64,000 nucleotides of DNA from Lysinibacillus composti. GTDB lineage: Bacteria; Bacillota; Bacilli; Bacillales_A; Planococcaceae. The DNA is taken from the NCBI RefSeq assembly GCF_016908465.1, contig NZ_JAFBDY010000002.1, positions 216,734-280,733 on the forward strand, given 5' to 3'. The notes beneath the pieces were generated by a model, which worked only from the letters and a program-made list of their open reading frames with translations, ran no database searches and was not told where the DNA came from. Shown here one piece after another: positions 7,682-17,036 of the stretch (positions are counted from its first letter, which is position 1; every line of letters starts with the position of its first letter). The position numbers were made by a program, and so were the translations under genes.

Positions 7682-8596
7682 ATGGGGATATTTTGGACTA
7701 AAAACGATATAAAGGATTTAACAGGAAAAGTAGCCGTTGTAACGGGTGGAAATAGTGGAATAGGCTTTCAAACAAGTTTAGCTCTCGCTGAAAAAGGGGC
7801 GACGGTTGTGTTAGCCGTACGCAACTTAAATAAAGGCAATGACGCTGTTGATCGAATAAAAGCAGTTGTTCCGCAAGCGAATGTTAATGCAATAAAGCTT
7901 GATTTAAATGATTTGAAAAGTGTTAGAGCGTTTGCTTCTGAGTTTAAAAATAATTATAAGTCCTTGTCATTATTAATTAATAATGCTGGCATCATGCTTC
8001 CTCCTTACCGTTCTACGGAAGATGGATTTGAATCCCAATTTGGAGTAAATTATTTAGGTCATTTTGCATTAACAGGCTTATTACTCGAAACGTTGAAAAA
8101 AACACCTAATTCAAGAGTGGTTTCGTTAGGAAGTCTTGCTGCTCATAAAGCTAAACCAGAGTTTAGTAATATAAAAGGTTCAAAGAAATACAAACCATTG
8201 AAATTTTATTCTCAAAGCAAATTGGCTTGTATGTTTTTTGCCAAAGAGCTTCAATATCGATTGCGTTCACATCATATTGCATGTAAAAGTATTGCGTGTC
8301 ACCCAGGTATATCAAAAACAAGCTTATTATCGAGAAACACTAAATTAACCAATAAATTAACAAGATATTCCGTAAGATTAGTTGGTCAATCAGCCGAGAT
8401 GGGTGCGCTACCGATCCTTTACGCTGCAACTGAATCCTCTATACGAGGAGGAGAATATATTGGGCCAGATGGAAGACGTGGAGGAAAGGGTTATCCAACG
8501 GAATTGGATATACTAGATAACTTATTTGTTGATCATGTAGCAAATAACTTGTGGACTTTATCCGAAAAATTGACGGGTGTCACGTATAGATTTTAA
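7682..8596 (+). CDS. Short-chain dehydrogenase/reductase (retinol-dehydrogenase-like)
   Basis: 304 residues. Classical SDR landmarks: cofactor turn TGGNSGIG (21-28), DLNDLKS acidic pocket, NNAG (100-103), catalytic Ser near 148-151 and YxxxK as Y176SQSK180, then PG (HPGISKT). The Arg after VVLAV (VRN) suggests NADP preference. The extended C-terminus (RRGGKGYPTELD) is typical of the RDH/WWOX-like subgroup found in bacilli. Substrate unknown. ATG 7682 follows AAAGGAG. Monocistronic, with a strong terminator. Confidence 0.88.
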   Translation: MGIFWTKNDIKDLTGKVAVVTGGNSGIGFQTSLALAEKGATVVLAVRNLNKGNDAVDRIKAVVPQANVNAIKLDLNDLKSVRAFASEFKNNYKSLSLLINNAGIMLPPYRSTEDGFESQFGVNYLGHFALTGLLLETLKKTPNSRVVSLGSLAAHKAKPEFSNIKGSKKYKPLKFYSQSKLACMFFAKELQYRLRSHHIACKSIACHPGISKTSLLSRNTKLTNKLTRYSVRLVGQSAEMGALPILYAATESSIRGGEYIGPDGRRGGKGYPTELDILDNLFVDHVANNLWTLSEKLTGVTYRF

Positions 8597-8602
8597 TAAG
8601 AG

Positions 8603-8638
8603 AAATCCCCATGTAGCAAGTACACGGGGATTTTTTGT
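8603..8638 (+). terminator. Rho-independent terminator after the SDR gene
   Basis: AAATCCCC.TGTA / TACA.GGGGATTT stem with a single mismatch, followed by TTTTTT. Confidence 0.9.
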
Positions 8639-8640
8639 TT

Positions 8641-9477
8641 TTATATTTTCGTAAAGACGATACCAAGAAGCGCGGTAATAACACCGATGACTTGATAGGC
8701 TTTTAGACGTTCTTTAAAGACCCAGCAACCGCCTAAGACAACAACTAAGCAGCTAAGACTGACAATTGGAAAAACGATACTCGCAGTGCCTGTGTTTAAT
8801 GCAAAGAAATAAGCACTATAACCGATAATGCTAAACAAGCCCACAATTCCACCGGTTTTTGCTTCAGATTGTTTCCATTCTTCTTTTTGAATGAGACTAG
8901 TAATGGCTAAATATAACCAACCTCCGCCATACATACAAATTAGTGTGTTTAATGAATCAATATGTAAGTAAGATGATGTTTTCATTAATATACCTAAAAT
9001 CCCAAACGATACAATAGCAAACATAATACGTAATAACCAAGGAACATATTCGGTATTACCATTCGTACCTGGAGTATATTGAATCACGATCGCTGAAGCC
9101 ATCATGATGAGAATCCCAATCCACTGAATCATTGTAATGTGTTCATTGAAAATTAGTGCAGCACTTAAAATTGGGATGACAGAGTTCGCGCTAATTAACG
9201 GTGAAGTTAGACTTGCTGGTCCCTTTTCAAAGGCTTTTGACATTTGAATATTACCAACAGTATTTAAAACCCCAATCAATCCGCCAATAACAGCTGTTAC
9301 AACATTAATATGTTGTATTCCTGTAAAGAAACCGTAAATCAATGTTAATACGAACGCAACAAGATAAAAGTAAAATTGAATATGTACTTTTGAATAACCT
9401 TTCCCTGTACTCCACTTAAAGATAAGATTGTTTAGCCCAAAACATAGCATTGTGACCAATGCCGCGAAAATCCACAT
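8641..9477 (-). CDS. EamA/DMT-superfamily transporter
   Basis: About 278 residues and ten predicted membrane helices in two EamA halves. The start is taken at ATG 9477 (MWIFAALV), with GAGAAGGA eight bases upstream; an in-frame codon at 9498 lacks a binding site. Features include an early GLNNLIFKW helix, the GPASLTSPLISANSVIP segment in the middle, and a C-terminal GVITALLGIVFTKI helix. It belongs to the drug/metabolite transporter superfamily. The substrate is not predictable. Convergent with the SDR gene. Confidence 0.8.
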   Translation of the reverse strand: MWIFAALVTMLCFGLNNLIFKWSTGKGYSKVHIQFYFYLVAFVLTLIYGFFTGIQHINVVTAVIGGLIGVLNTVGNIQMSKAFEKGPASLTSPLISANSVIPILSAALIFNEHITMIQWIGILIMMASAIVIQYTPGTNGNTEYVPWLLRIMFAIVSFGILGILMKTSSYLHIDSLNTLICMYGGGWLYLAITSLIQKEEWKQSEAKTGGIVGLFSIIGYSAYFFALNTGTASIVFPIVSLSCLVVVLGGCWVFKERLKAYQVIGVITALLGIVFTKI

Positions 9478-9820
9478 GTGATTGATCCTTCTCTCCATTG
9501 ATTTTCTATTATTTTAATACCAATGGGTGTATTCAACAATACTTTTTAAAGATTTTATCTACTTGTTAAAGAGATTGATTTGCTATGTTATTAAGTTTAT
9601 TTAAAGTACTTTCTACTATTATTTCTTGTTAATAAAAATTCTTTAGTTATTTTATTTCGATATTACTAATCTCTCGAATCCGAAATTAAATTGGTAGAAT
9701 TGTGGAATCAGTGGTAAAAATCTATTATTGATAGGATAAATTGCATAGTTTATTATATGAATTGTTAATAGTATTAATGACTTACAAGGTTCGAAAAATA
9801 GAGAGGGGAAAAAGTCCTAT

Positions 9821-10906
9821 ATGAATAAAAAATTAAAATCTATCGTCTTAGCCTCTGCATTAACTCTTTCGGTTGCTGTTACACCAGCGTTTGTACAAGC
9901 AGACTCGACTTCATATACAGTTGTATCCGGAGATTCTCTTTTTAAAATAGCTCAAAAATATAACACTACAGTTGGTCAATTAGTAGAAGATAATAATTTA
10001 AAAAGTTCTGAAATCCATGTGGGTCAACAATTACAAATAGATGACAATTCAAATAAATATAAAGTGAAATCAGGAGATACGCTTTATCTACTTTCAAAAC
10101 GTTTTGGTACAACAATACAGGATTTGAAAGTAACTAATGGATTAGCATCGGATACTCTTAATATTGGACAATCATTAACGATCCCATTTGCTGCATCGAA
10201 GGATGGAAGTATTGTAGATTCTGCTACAACAAAAAAACCAACACAAACGTCAACTACTACAAAATCTAGTTATAAAAAAGTAGGTGAAAATTCGAAACTA
10301 ACAAAATATATTGTTAGAGAAGGAGATACCGCTTCTTCTATATCTAAAAAGTTTGGAAGCAAATACTCACCTGAGAAAATAGTGAAATTCAACTATATGA
10401 CGATGAATGACTGGTTTGATGCAGGTGAAACAATTTGGGTTGATGGCTATGCCCCAAGAAACTATGATGTTGTTCCTGGAGAAGCAAGTGGACCATCTCA
10501 ATATGGTACAGCGATTGATTGGTTTAAAGATGGTCAATATATCTTAAAGCGAAATGAAATAATCCGAATTACTGACACATGGACTGGAAAACAATTTACT
10601 GTGAAAATTATGGGTGGTTATAACCATGCAGATGTTGAACCAATCACTTCATATGATACGAGCGTAATGAAAAGTATCTTTAAAACATGGAAATGGGCAC
10701 CAAGACCAGTATCGGTTCATGTAGATGGAATGAACATTGCCGCATCACTATCTGGTATGCCTCACAGCTTTGATACGATTAGCGATAATGAAGCATCTGG
10801 ACATTTTGATTTATATGTATCAAATAGTAAACCTCATAATGAAAAAACAGATACAAATTATGTAAAACAACATCACAACAATATTGCCATTTCTTCAGGA
10901 AAATAA
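9821..10906 (+). CDS. Secreted LysM-domain cell-wall protein
   Basis: 361 residues. Signal peptide 1-27 (cleavage after AFVQA). Three LysM domains: ~32-75 (YTVVSGDSLFKIAQKYN), ~79-122 (YKVKSGDTLYLLSKRFG) and a third after a T/K-rich linker at ~162-207 (YIVREGDTASSISKKFG). A C-terminal domain of ~140 residues contains conserved-looking NHADVEPIT, HVDGMNIAAS and GHFDLYVSNSKPHN, rich in His/Asp. LysM binds peptidoglycan, so the protein acts outside the membrane. The C-terminal domain recurs in uncharacterised bacillar and clostridial proteins and its activity is unknown. GAGAGGGGA precedes the ATG. The upstream 9499-9820 is AT-rich and holds only promoter-like sequence. Confidence 0.82.
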   Translation: MNKKLKSIVLASALTLSVAVTPAFVQADSTSYTVVSGDSLFKIAQKYNTTVGQLVEDNNLKSSEIHVGQQLQIDDNSNKYKVKSGDTLYLLSKRFGTTIQDLKVTNGLASDTLNIGQSLTIPFAASKDGSIVDSATTKKPTQTSTTTKSSYKKVGENSKLTKYIVREGDTASSISKKFGSKYSPEKIVKFNYMTMNDWFDAGETIWVDGYAPRNYDVVPGEASGPSQYGTAIDWFKDGQYILKRNEIIRITDTWTGKQFTVKIMGGYNHADVEPITSYDTSVMKSIFKTWKWAPRPVSVHVDGMNIAASLSGMPHSFDTISDNEASGHFDLYVSNSKPHNEKTDTNYVKQHHNNIAISSGK

Positions 10907-10909
10907 ATC

Positions 10910-10952
10910 AAACGTATCCCAAGAGTTTCAATACTTTTGGGATACGTTTTTA
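10910..10952 (+). terminator. Rho-independent terminator
   Basis: AAACGTATCCCAA / TTGGGATACGTTT perfect 13-bp stem followed by T-rich sequence. Confidence 0.92.
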
Positions 10953-11021
10953 TATTGTTTAGTACTTTCTATTTGAAGGCATTCTATAGAATGAGCATGT
11001 GTAAGATTATCAACAGTTGAA

Positions 11022-12005
11022 TCACTCCGAAATATTTTGTAATTCATTCTTTAATAAATCAGCATATTCTTTTGTTGTTCTAATCTGTACATTTAAAGTT
11101 CCCGGTTGATAATAGCTTTTAATAATAAACGGTATACCGGTCGTATTTCGAAAGATAAAATCTAAACCCCCGAATGACACAGTTGCATCTCTTCCCTTTT
11201 GCACATATCCAACATCTTTTGAATGGTGGTGTCTTTCAACAATTTCAACACCTAGTTGATCAATTGCGTTAAAAAGTGTGGAGGACGTTTGACATATACC
11301 TCCTCCAATACCCATGACAGTCTTTCCTTTAATAATTTCAGGTGCCATTTGATAGCCAGTAGCCACTTCCCTTGGTCCTACTGTCATATTAAAGGAGAAA
11401 AAATCCTCACTCCCAACAATGACATTGTGAATGGCAGCTGACGATAATTCGATATTTTTACTTCGACCAATTTTAGTAGAGTTAAAATAGGTACTATATG
11501 ATGCTAAAACTACTTCATTAAAATGTTTTACGTCTTCACTGCGATAACCACTTTCCCGGATGGCTAAAGGGATTTTAATATTGTCACCATCGAAGGATTT
11601 TTCTAAAATTTGATTCACTAGTTCCTTTTCTCGAACTGTAATTGAAGGATTCCCTTTAATTACCTCTCCATTCGAATCAATTCGATCTAAACTCATTCCT
11701 TTATTATATCCACTACCCATAGCAGCAGATCCCCATGCCAATTCTTTAACCCATTGTTCTATTCCATTTTTATAAGCATTAAAATCAGTCATAAGATCAA
11801 AGTGATTGGGGATAAACGACTGGACTACTTCATTTGTATTCGGGTCAATAATATTAATTACGCCTTTTGGGTCATCCAGGAATTCATCGGGACTTATAGG
11901 AAAGTCTATTGCATTATAATTTGCTGCCACAATCCTTTCGTCTCCAACATCAAAAATCAAGTTTATGGTGAAAATAAAGAAAATTGGTACCATCCATTTT
12001 TTCAT
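11022..12005 (-). CDS. VanW-family exported protein
   Basis: About 327 residues from ATG 12005 (MKKWMVPIFFIFTINLIF, a signal/anchor peptide). An upstream ATG at 12083 would add 26 basic residues before the signal, which is unlikely. The C-terminal half is the VanW domain: VGPREVATGYQMAPEI, GIGGGICQTSSTLFNA, ERHHHSKDVGYVQKGRDATVSFG and FIFRNTTG. VanW proteins accompany some vancomycin-resistance operons and are common in bacilli; their biochemical role is not established. It lies next to a clear paralogue with the same domain order. Confidence 0.85.
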   Translation of the reverse strand: MKKWMVPIFFIFTINLIFDVGDERIVAANYNAIDFPISPDEFLDDPKGVINIIDPNTNEVVQSFIPNHFDLMTDFNAYKNGIEQWVKELAWGSAAMGSGYNKGMSLDRIDSNGEVIKGNPSITVREKELVNQILEKSFDGDNIKIPLAIRESGYRSEDVKHFNEVVLASYSTYFNSTKIGRSKNIELSSAAIHNVIVGSEDFFSFNMTVGPREVATGYQMAPEIIKGKTVMGIGGGICQTSSTLFNAIDQLGVEIVERHHHSKDVGYVQKGRDATVSFGGLDFIFRNTTGIPFIIKSYYQPGTLNVQIRTTKEYADLLKNELQNISE

Positions 12006-12138
12006 ATCATCCGACCTATCTATAAATCGTATTCTCAAAATTAGTTTTGCCTGACTTCTACTTAAAATGCGTAAAAAAGCCATTGTCCAAAAAGTGCTAA
12101 AATTTCGTTATATACTGGGTGAAATTGCACAAAACGTA

Positions 12139-12187
12139 AAGAGTACGTCTGAAAAAAATTACTTTTCAAACGCACTCTTATCTTTTT
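12139..12187. terminator. Hairpin between the two vanW paralogues
   Basis: AAGAGTACGTCTGAAAA pairs with TTTTCAAACGCACTCTT with two wobble positions. The T-run is better on the plus strand, although the neighbouring genes are on the minus strand. Confidence 0.65.
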
Positions 12188-13210
12188 TTATAATAATGGT
12201 TCATATTCTTTTGAGGTTGTAATTTGAACTGTAATTGAATCTTTCGAATAGATTGTCTGAATTAAAAATGGAACACCCGTTGTATTTTGAAATCTAAAAT
12301 CTAATGAACCATATGAAACGGTAGCATCTCGACCTTTTGGTACATAACCAACACTTAATGAATGGTGATGTCGTTCAACGAATTGCACTCCAAGTTGATC
12401 GACTGCATTATAAAGTGTGGAGGAAGTTTGACAGATTCCACCACCAATTCCCATTACATATTCACCATTAATAATTTCGGTAGCTGGTTGATAGCCCCTT
12501 TCTTTTGTTCTTGGTCCAACTTGTGTATTAAATGAGAAATAATCGTCCACACCAACAATAACGTTATGAATTGACTGAGAAGATAGTTCAATATTTTTAT
12601 TACGTCCAGTTATTGATGGGTCAAAATAGGTAGTATAAGTAGCAACGACTATATCATCTAATGATGAAATTTCTTTTTCGTCATAGCTACTCGTCGTTTC
12701 ATATAGTGGGAGCTCAATCTCTCCGCCTGTTTTAGAGGCAGCAATTACTTTTTCAACTAGTTCTTTTTCCTTTAAAATGATCATTGGACTTCCCTTTATA
12801 ATTTGCCCGTTATCTCCGATTTGATCGAGAACCATTCGTTGATCGTAACCAGGTTGATTTCCAGTTCCGCGCGCTAAATTACGTGCCCATTGTTCTATTT
12901 CGTTTTTATAAGCGTCGAAATTTGAACTATAGCCTAGTTCTTGCGGTAAAAAGGTTTTGATAAGTTCATTTGTATTCGGATCAATTACATCTACAATCGC
13001 AGGTTTTACATGATCAATTTTCTCTTCTTCTTCGGGAGAGGTGGGTTCAGAATCCTTTACATTTCCTTTTAACTGATCGATTTCCTTTTGAAGTTCTTCT
13101 ACTTGTTGTTCTAACTCATTGACTGTTTTCTCGTCTTCTTTAGAATTACCCATACATCCCGTTAACATAAGTACCCCAATAATCGACAGTAATCTAAGAC
13201 CTTTCTTCAC
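12188..13210 (-). CDS. VanW-family lipoprotein, paralogue of the neighbouring vanW gene
   Basis: 340 residues. Lipoprotein signal peptide with lipobox LTGC (Cys19), then a predicted coiled coil (~28-55, VNELEQQVEELQKEIDQLK) and an acidic linker. The VanW domain follows with GPRTKERGYQPATEI, GIGGGICQTSSTLYNA, ERHHHSLSVGYVPKGRDATVSYG and FRFQNTTG. Nearly every motif has its counterpart in the adjacent gene, so the pair arose by tandem duplication. The two copies differ mainly in anchoring: one a lipoprotein with coiled coil, one a plain signal/anchor. Role unknown; probably cell-wall or spore related. Confidence 0.86.
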   Translation of the reverse strand: MKKGLRLLSIIGVLMLTGCMGNSKEDEKTVNELEQQVEELQKEIDQLKGNVKDSEPTSPEEEEKIDHVKPAIVDVIDPNTNELIKTFLPQELGYSSNFDAYKNEIEQWARNLARGTGNQPGYDQRMVLDQIGDNGQIIKGSPMIILKEKELVEKVIAASKTGGEIELPLYETTSSYDEKEISSLDDIVVATYTTYFDPSITGRNKNIELSSQSIHNVIVGVDDYFSFNTQVGPRTKERGYQPATEIINGEYVMGIGGGICQTSSTLYNAVDQLGVQFVERHHHSLSVGYVPKGRDATVSYGSLDFRFQNTTGVPFLIQTIYSKDSITVQITTSKEYEPLL

Positions 13211-13347
13211 TTTTCATCCCACTACCTTAACGTGTTTTTAAGGTGAAAAAACACCACCATATTATTTTATTCGAGTAGGATGGAAATGGTATCTTGTACA
13301 AAAAATATCGTAAATCATTAGATGAAAGAACGGTTAGTTGGATTATT

Positions 13348-14124
13348 TTATAAAATATCAATCCAAATCTTTATGGCGGTTCCTAAAATTAATATTGCTA
13401 AAATAGCTTGTAATACTGTTGTATTCATTTTTTTGCTAATTTTTGTCCCAATAGGAGCTGCAATTAAGCCTGCAATGATCACGATGATTGCTGGAAGGTA
13501 CTCCACCTGACCAGTTGAAAATTTCCCAATTGAACCAGCAATAGACGAAATAAGCGTTATAGCAAGACTTGATGCAATTGTCATTCGAGTAGGAATTCGT
13601 AAAATTAGTAACATGATTGGAATTAATAAAAATCCCCCTCCAGCCCCTACAATGCCAGATCCAATTCCAACAAAAAAGGCTAAAGAAGCTGCAAGAGGTT
13701 TATGGAATGTCACTTCAGTCAATGGTAGATCATCTATTTGTTTCTTAGGTATAAACATCATAATCGCCGCTAACAGTGCTAAAATTCCGTATACAATATT
13801 CACTTGTTCCTCTGTTAGATGTTGTGAACCGAAACTGCCAATAAATGTCCCAACCAAGACGGAAATACCCATGGTGGTTATTAACGATTTATTTAAATAC
13901 CCACCATGTCGAAAACCTATGACACCCGCAATCGATACAAAAAACACATCAAGTGCACTAATGCCTGAAACTTCATGAGCGGTAAGCGTGGGCAATCCAA
14001 ATTGAGGTGGAATCATGAGAAGCATTGGATATTTTACAATCGCACCACCGATTCCAAGCATTCCTGAAAGAAATGAGCCAATAAAACCGATAATAAAAAG
14101 GAGGATGACGTAACTAATTTCCAC
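13348..14124 (-). CDS. yrkJ: TauE/SafE-family sulfite or sulfur-compound exporter (YrkJ-like)
   Basis: 258 residues, eight or so membrane helices, with two internally similar halves: GFIGSFLSGMLGIGGAIVKYP and GIGSGIVGAGGGFLLIPIM, the hallmark of TauE/SafE (DUF81). GTG 14124 is six bases after AAGGA. It is the last gene of the sulfur cluster and matches the position of yrkJ after yrkI in B. subtilis. The likely job is export of sulfite, thiosulfate or a related product of the persulfide-metabolising enzymes upstream; direction and substrate are inferred from context only. Confidence 0.85.
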   Translation of the reverse strand: MEISYVILLFIIGFIGSFLSGMLGIGGAIVKYPMLLMIPPQFGLPTLTAHEVSGISALDVFFVSIAGVIGFRHGGYLNKSLITTMGISVLVGTFIGSFGSQHLTEEQVNIVYGILALLAAIMMFIPKKQIDDLPLTEVTFHKPLAASLAFFVGIGSGIVGAGGGFLLIPIMLLILRIPTRMTIASSLAITLISSIAGSIGKFSTGQVEYLPAIIVIIAGLIAAPIGTKISKKMNTTVLQAILAILILGTAIKIWIDIL

Positions 14125-14186
14125 TGGATTTCCTTCTTTCTTTTTAATTAAGAAGAAAGTGAGTCGATGAACAACTCACTTTTTGT

Positions 14187-14414
14187 TTACCCTTTTTGAA
14201 TAAAGAACGTTAGCACTTCCGCGTCTTCCTTTTGTTTAATAATCGTATGTCCTGCTGCATTTGCCCAAGCTGGCATATCAGCTAATGCTCCTTGATCCGT
14301 TGCATGAACTTCTAATATATCGCCAGAACTTAAAGTATCCATTTCCTTCTTTGTGCGTACAATGGGCATTGGACAAGACATTCCTTTAACATCTAATACT
14401 TTTGTTGAGTCCAT
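14187..14414 (-). CDS. yrkI: TusA-like sulfur carrier protein (YrkI-like)
   Basis: 75 residues from ATG 14414, chosen because AAGGAG lies nine bases upstream; an ATG three codons earlier abuts the binding site. The TusA motif CPMPIVRTKK with reactive Cys14 and the EVHATDQGALADMPAWA segment are intact. TusA-family proteins carry persulfide on the CPxP cysteine and pass it between sulfurtransferases. The gene lies between the rhodanese-MBL enzyme and the exporter, so it probably shuttles sulfane sulfur within this pathway. Confidence 0.9.
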   Translation of the reverse strand: MDSTKVLDVKGMSCPMPIVRTKKEMDTLSSGDILEVHATDQGALADMPAWANAAGHTIIKQKEDAEVLTFFIQKG

Positions 14415-14457
14415 TTTAAACATCTCCTTTTATTGCTTGAATATTTACGACATGACT

Positions 14458-15585
14458 TTAGCGTACTGCACAGCGATTTGGACCAATTTCCATTTCCGTT
14501 TGCTCATCATAATTAGGGGTGATTTTCCCCATATTAACTTGACGAATTTGCTGATACGCATTTGGTTGTGGTGGTAAATGATCTGTTACTATGTGGCGAA
14601 AGGCATCTTCACTTTCAATATTTAACCCATGATTTTCAGCAAATAAATCGCCTAAACGTTTTGCGACAGTCCCGTCTGTGTTAAGTTCATCTATCTTCAT
14701 AAAGTGAGATGGTAGTACGATTAGTTCTTCTGTTAGCTCACGATAACGTACATTTAATGTTTCACGAAGATCTCCTACCCAATCTTCTGCTAAACCTGCT
14801 AAGTCAGGACGACCAATTGAATCGATAAATAATATGTCACCTGATAATAGATATTTACCATCAATAATAAATGAAGTTGAGCCAATTGTATGACCCGGTG
14901 AATAAAGGGCACTTACGTTAATTTGAGCGGCTCCAATTTTCACTGTTAGAGCATCTTCAATTGCTGTATAGTCAAATACCACTTCTTCTGCATCTTTCTG
15001 AGGTAAGTAGTAAGTTGCGCCTGTTGCTTCTGCAATAAGTCGTCCGCCTGAGATGTGATCGGCATGTAAGTGTGTATCAAATACATGTTTTATGTCCACA
15101 TTTTTCTGTTTGGCAAAGTTCGTAAATACATCTGTGAATCTTACGGCATCAATGATTGCTGCTTCTCCTTCAGAAATGACCATGTATGATAGACAACCTT
15201 TCCCTAGACGAACAAATTGATAAAGTTCACCACCACCTCTTAAGTCACCTACTTTTATTGGTTCAAGATATGAACTCCAAGACTTCATACCACCTTCAAG
15301 GTAGAATACATCTCGGCCTGCTTCAGCAATCATTTCAGCAACCATTATGGATGAACCTTCTTTTGCACATACAACTAGTACATCTTGATCAATTGGTAGC
15401 TTTGATAAGACGTTATCCACACCATCCAATAATTCGAAATATGGAATATTTAAATATTCAAAGTTGTGCCCTTCAATTTTCCAATCTACATAAGCATCAT
15501 GGTTTCGTACATCTAAAATGAATAGAGGTTGATTGTCAATTACTTTACGAGCAACTTCTGCTGCTGTCATTTTTATGATTGTCAT
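14458..15585 (-). CDS. Rhodanese-MBL fusion, persulfide dioxygenase-like (YrkH/CstB-related)
   Basis: 375 residues. Residues ~8-108 form a rhodanese domain with active loop CAKEGSS (Cys73); residues ~118-330 form a metallo-beta-lactamase domain with THLHADH (171-177), SPGHT (His232), LSGD (Asp250) and a later SHF. This metal site is that of persulfide dioxygenases (ETHE1/CstB), which oxidise protein or thiol persulfide to sulfite. Known CstB proteins carry the MBL domain first and rhodanese last; here the order is reversed. The closing segment NRCAVR offers an extra Cys. ATG 15585 lies just downstream of a CstR-type operator (15593-15608) overlapping the translation start region. Confidence 0.85.
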   Translation of the reverse strand: MTIIKMTAAEVARKVIDNQPLFILDVRNHDAYVDWKIEGHNFEYLNIPYFELLDGVDNVLSKLPIDQDVLVVCAKEGSSIMVAEMIAEAGRDVFYLEGGMKSWSSYLEPIKVGDLRGGGELYQFVRLGKGCLSYMVISEGEAAIIDAVRFTDVFTNFAKQKNVDIKHVFDTHLHADHISGGRLIAEATGATYYLPQKDAEEVVFDYTAIEDALTVKIGAAQINVSALYSPGHTIGSTSFIIDGKYLLSGDILFIDSIGRPDLAGLAEDWVGDLRETLNVRYRELTEELIVLPSHFMKIDELNTDGTVAKRLGDLFAENHGLNIESEDAFRHIVTDHLPPQPNAYQQIRQVNMGKITPNYDEQTEMEIGPNRCAVR

Positions 15586-15592
15586 ATTCGTA

Positions 15593-15608
15593 TTACCCCC
15601 ATAGGTAT
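15593..15608 (-). promoter_or_regulatory. Candidate CstR operator upstream of rhodanese-MBL gene
   Basis: Minus-strand sequence ATACCTATGGGGGTAA, one mismatch from the palindrome upstream of the cstR-like gene. Confidence 0.65.
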
Positions 15609-15663
15609 TATTTATTTGATTTTTTAAGTGGAAGAGACTACCCCTTCCACTTAAACTTACAAA

Positions 15664-16059
15664 TTAAAATGTTAATGTTGGTGATGCATCTTTCGCAAAT
15701 TCTAGGAAAGTAACGGCTCCACCCACTTCGATTCCATTAATAAAGTCATCTTTTGTTAATCCCATTACGTCCATCGTCATTTGACAGCCAATAAATTTAA
15801 CACCCAAATCCTGTGCCATCTCCACTAGTTGGGGAATGCTCGGTACATTTGCTTTTGCAAATCCTTCCGCAAAGTGTTCTCGCGCCTTTGGCATAGGTAA
15901 TTGTTGCATGGCTTGTTTATGAATTAGATTTAATCCTTCAAATGTGAAGAAGATAGCAACCTCCTTTTCTGTTGCTGCGGCTGCTGTTGCGATATTAAAT
16001 ACTTTATAAGCATCAAATAGACCACCGTTACTTGCGATAATAGCTACTTTGTTAGACAT
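15664..16059 (-). CDS. yrkE: DsrE-family sulfur-relay protein (YrkE-like)
   Basis: 131 residues. DsrE/DsrF-like fold: VAIIASNGGLFDAYKVFNIA at the N-terminus, EVAIFFTFEGLNLIHK, and the reactive-cysteine motif FIGCQMTMDVMG with Cys92, then GVEVGGAV-like INGIEVGGAVTFLEFA. Proteins of this group (DsrE2-type) exchange sulfane sulfur with TusA and rhodanese. It sits between the TusA-rhodanese and the rhodanese-MBL genes, as in the B. subtilis yrk cluster. TGGAGGAAATT is upstream of its ATG. No separate operator was found, so it is probably transcribed from the TusA-rhodanese promoter. Confidence 0.88.
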   Translation of the reverse strand: MSNKVAIIASNGGLFDAYKVFNIATAAAATEKEVAIFFTFEGLNLIHKQAMQQLPMPKAREHFAEGFAKANVPSIPQLVEMAQDLGVKFIGCQMTMDVMGLTKDDFINGIEVGGAVTFLEFAKDASPTLTF

Positions 16060-16085
16060 GATAATTTCCTCCAGTTAATTTTTGT

Positions 16086-16649
16086 TTATTTCATACTTTT
16101 TGATAAATTGCCGTTCCACGAACCTATTCCTGGTAAAACGTTATAGACTTTGGTAAATCCTTTTTTGAATAATTTCTGTGCTGCAAAATCACTGCGAGTT
16201 CCTGTTCGACAAATGACATAAATTTCTTCATCATGATTAAGTTCATCTAAGCGATCCTCTAATTCACCCATTGGAATGGATTTAGAACCTTCGATGTGTC
16301 CAAATGCATATTCTGCTTCTTCTCGAACATCTAAAATAATACCGCTATTAGCTACACGATTGATTACTTCTTCATTGGTAATCGTTTGTTCGAATTGCTT
16401 TTCGTAAGAATTGTCATCATTACTTTTACGGATGTAATGTAGTAACACATTGTCCTCTTCTCTTGTCCCAATATATTGGTGACCTACACTCTTAGCCCAT
16501 GCTTTTAAGTCAGTGGTTGATCCTTTATCAGTTGCTTGGACTTCTAATATTTGACCTTCTGTTAAATCGTTCATGGCTTTTTTTGTTTTTACGATTGGCA
16601 TTGGGCATGCTAATCCTTTTGCATCTAATTGAACATCTGATTTAATCAT
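16086..16649 (-). CDS. yrkF: TusA-rhodanese fusion sulfurtransferase (YrkF-like)
   Basis: 187 residues in two domains: TusA (1-~75) with LACPMPIVKTKK and Cys15, and rhodanese (~88-187) with LDVREEAEYAFGHIEGS and the active loop CRTGTRS (Cys147). The fusion places a sulfur carrier and a sulfurtransferase on one chain, so persulfide can pass intramolecularly. ATG 16649 follows AAGGAG. A CstR-type operator lies directly upstream at 16668-16683. The domain order matches B. subtilis YrkF. Confidence 0.9.
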   Translation of the reverse strand: MIKSDVQLDAKGLACPMPIVKTKKAMNDLTEGQILEVQATDKGSTTDLKAWAKSVGHQYIGTREEDNVLLHYIRKSNDDNSYEKQFEQTITNEEVINRVANSGIILDVREEAEYAFGHIEGSKSIPMGELEDRLDELNHDEEIYVICRTGTRSDFAAQKLFKKGFTKVYNVLPGIGSWNGNLSKSMK

Positions 16650-16667
16650 TACATTCTTCAGCTCCTT

Positions 16668-16683
16668 ATACCATACGGGGTAT
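16668..16683 (-). promoter_or_regulatory. Candidate CstR operator upstream of TusA-rhodanese gene
   Basis: ATACCATACGGGGTAT, a near-palindrome of the CsoR/CstR operator type (A/T outer arms with a C/G-rich interior). Confidence 0.72.
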
Positions 16684-16716
16684 TATTTCAGATAAAAAAA
16701 TATATAAAAAATAAAT

Positions 16717-17013
16717 TTACTCAATATTTCCTTCCCAAGCAAGCATCCCCCCTGTCATATTGGTAACATTAAATCCTAGGCTCTCTAAATATTGAGTAGC
16801 CTTACCACTACGTCCACCAGAACGGCAGATCATAATATAAGGTGTTTTTTTATCGAGTTCATGTGTACGGAATTCAAGTAAAGCAAGTGGGATATGTTTA
16901 ATACCAGAAATATGACCAGCCTTTACTTCATCTACCTCGCGAACATCAATTAAATTAAGCTTTTCACCATTTTCTAATCGTTGCTGAACATCTTTCGTAC
17001 TAATTTCTTTCAT
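16717..17013 (-). CDS. Single-domain rhodanese
   Basis: 98 residues from ATG 17013, eight bases after AAGGAGG. The frame is open from 17049, but using that start would overlap the preceding gene and ignore the binding site. Rhodanese motifs: LNLIDVREVDEVKAGHISG and active loop CRSGGRS (Cys63), ending GGMLAWEGN. It moves sulfane sulfur between donor and acceptor thiols. It follows the membrane-anchored rhodanese by 23 bp with no operator between, so the two share one transcript. Confidence 0.88.
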   Translation of the reverse strand: MKEISTKDVQQRLENGEKLNLIDVREVDEVKAGHISGIKHIPLALLEFRTHELDKKTPYIMICRSGGRSGKATQYLESLGFNVTNMTGGMLAWEGNIE

Positions 17014-17036
17014 AATAATATCCTCCTTATTAACTG

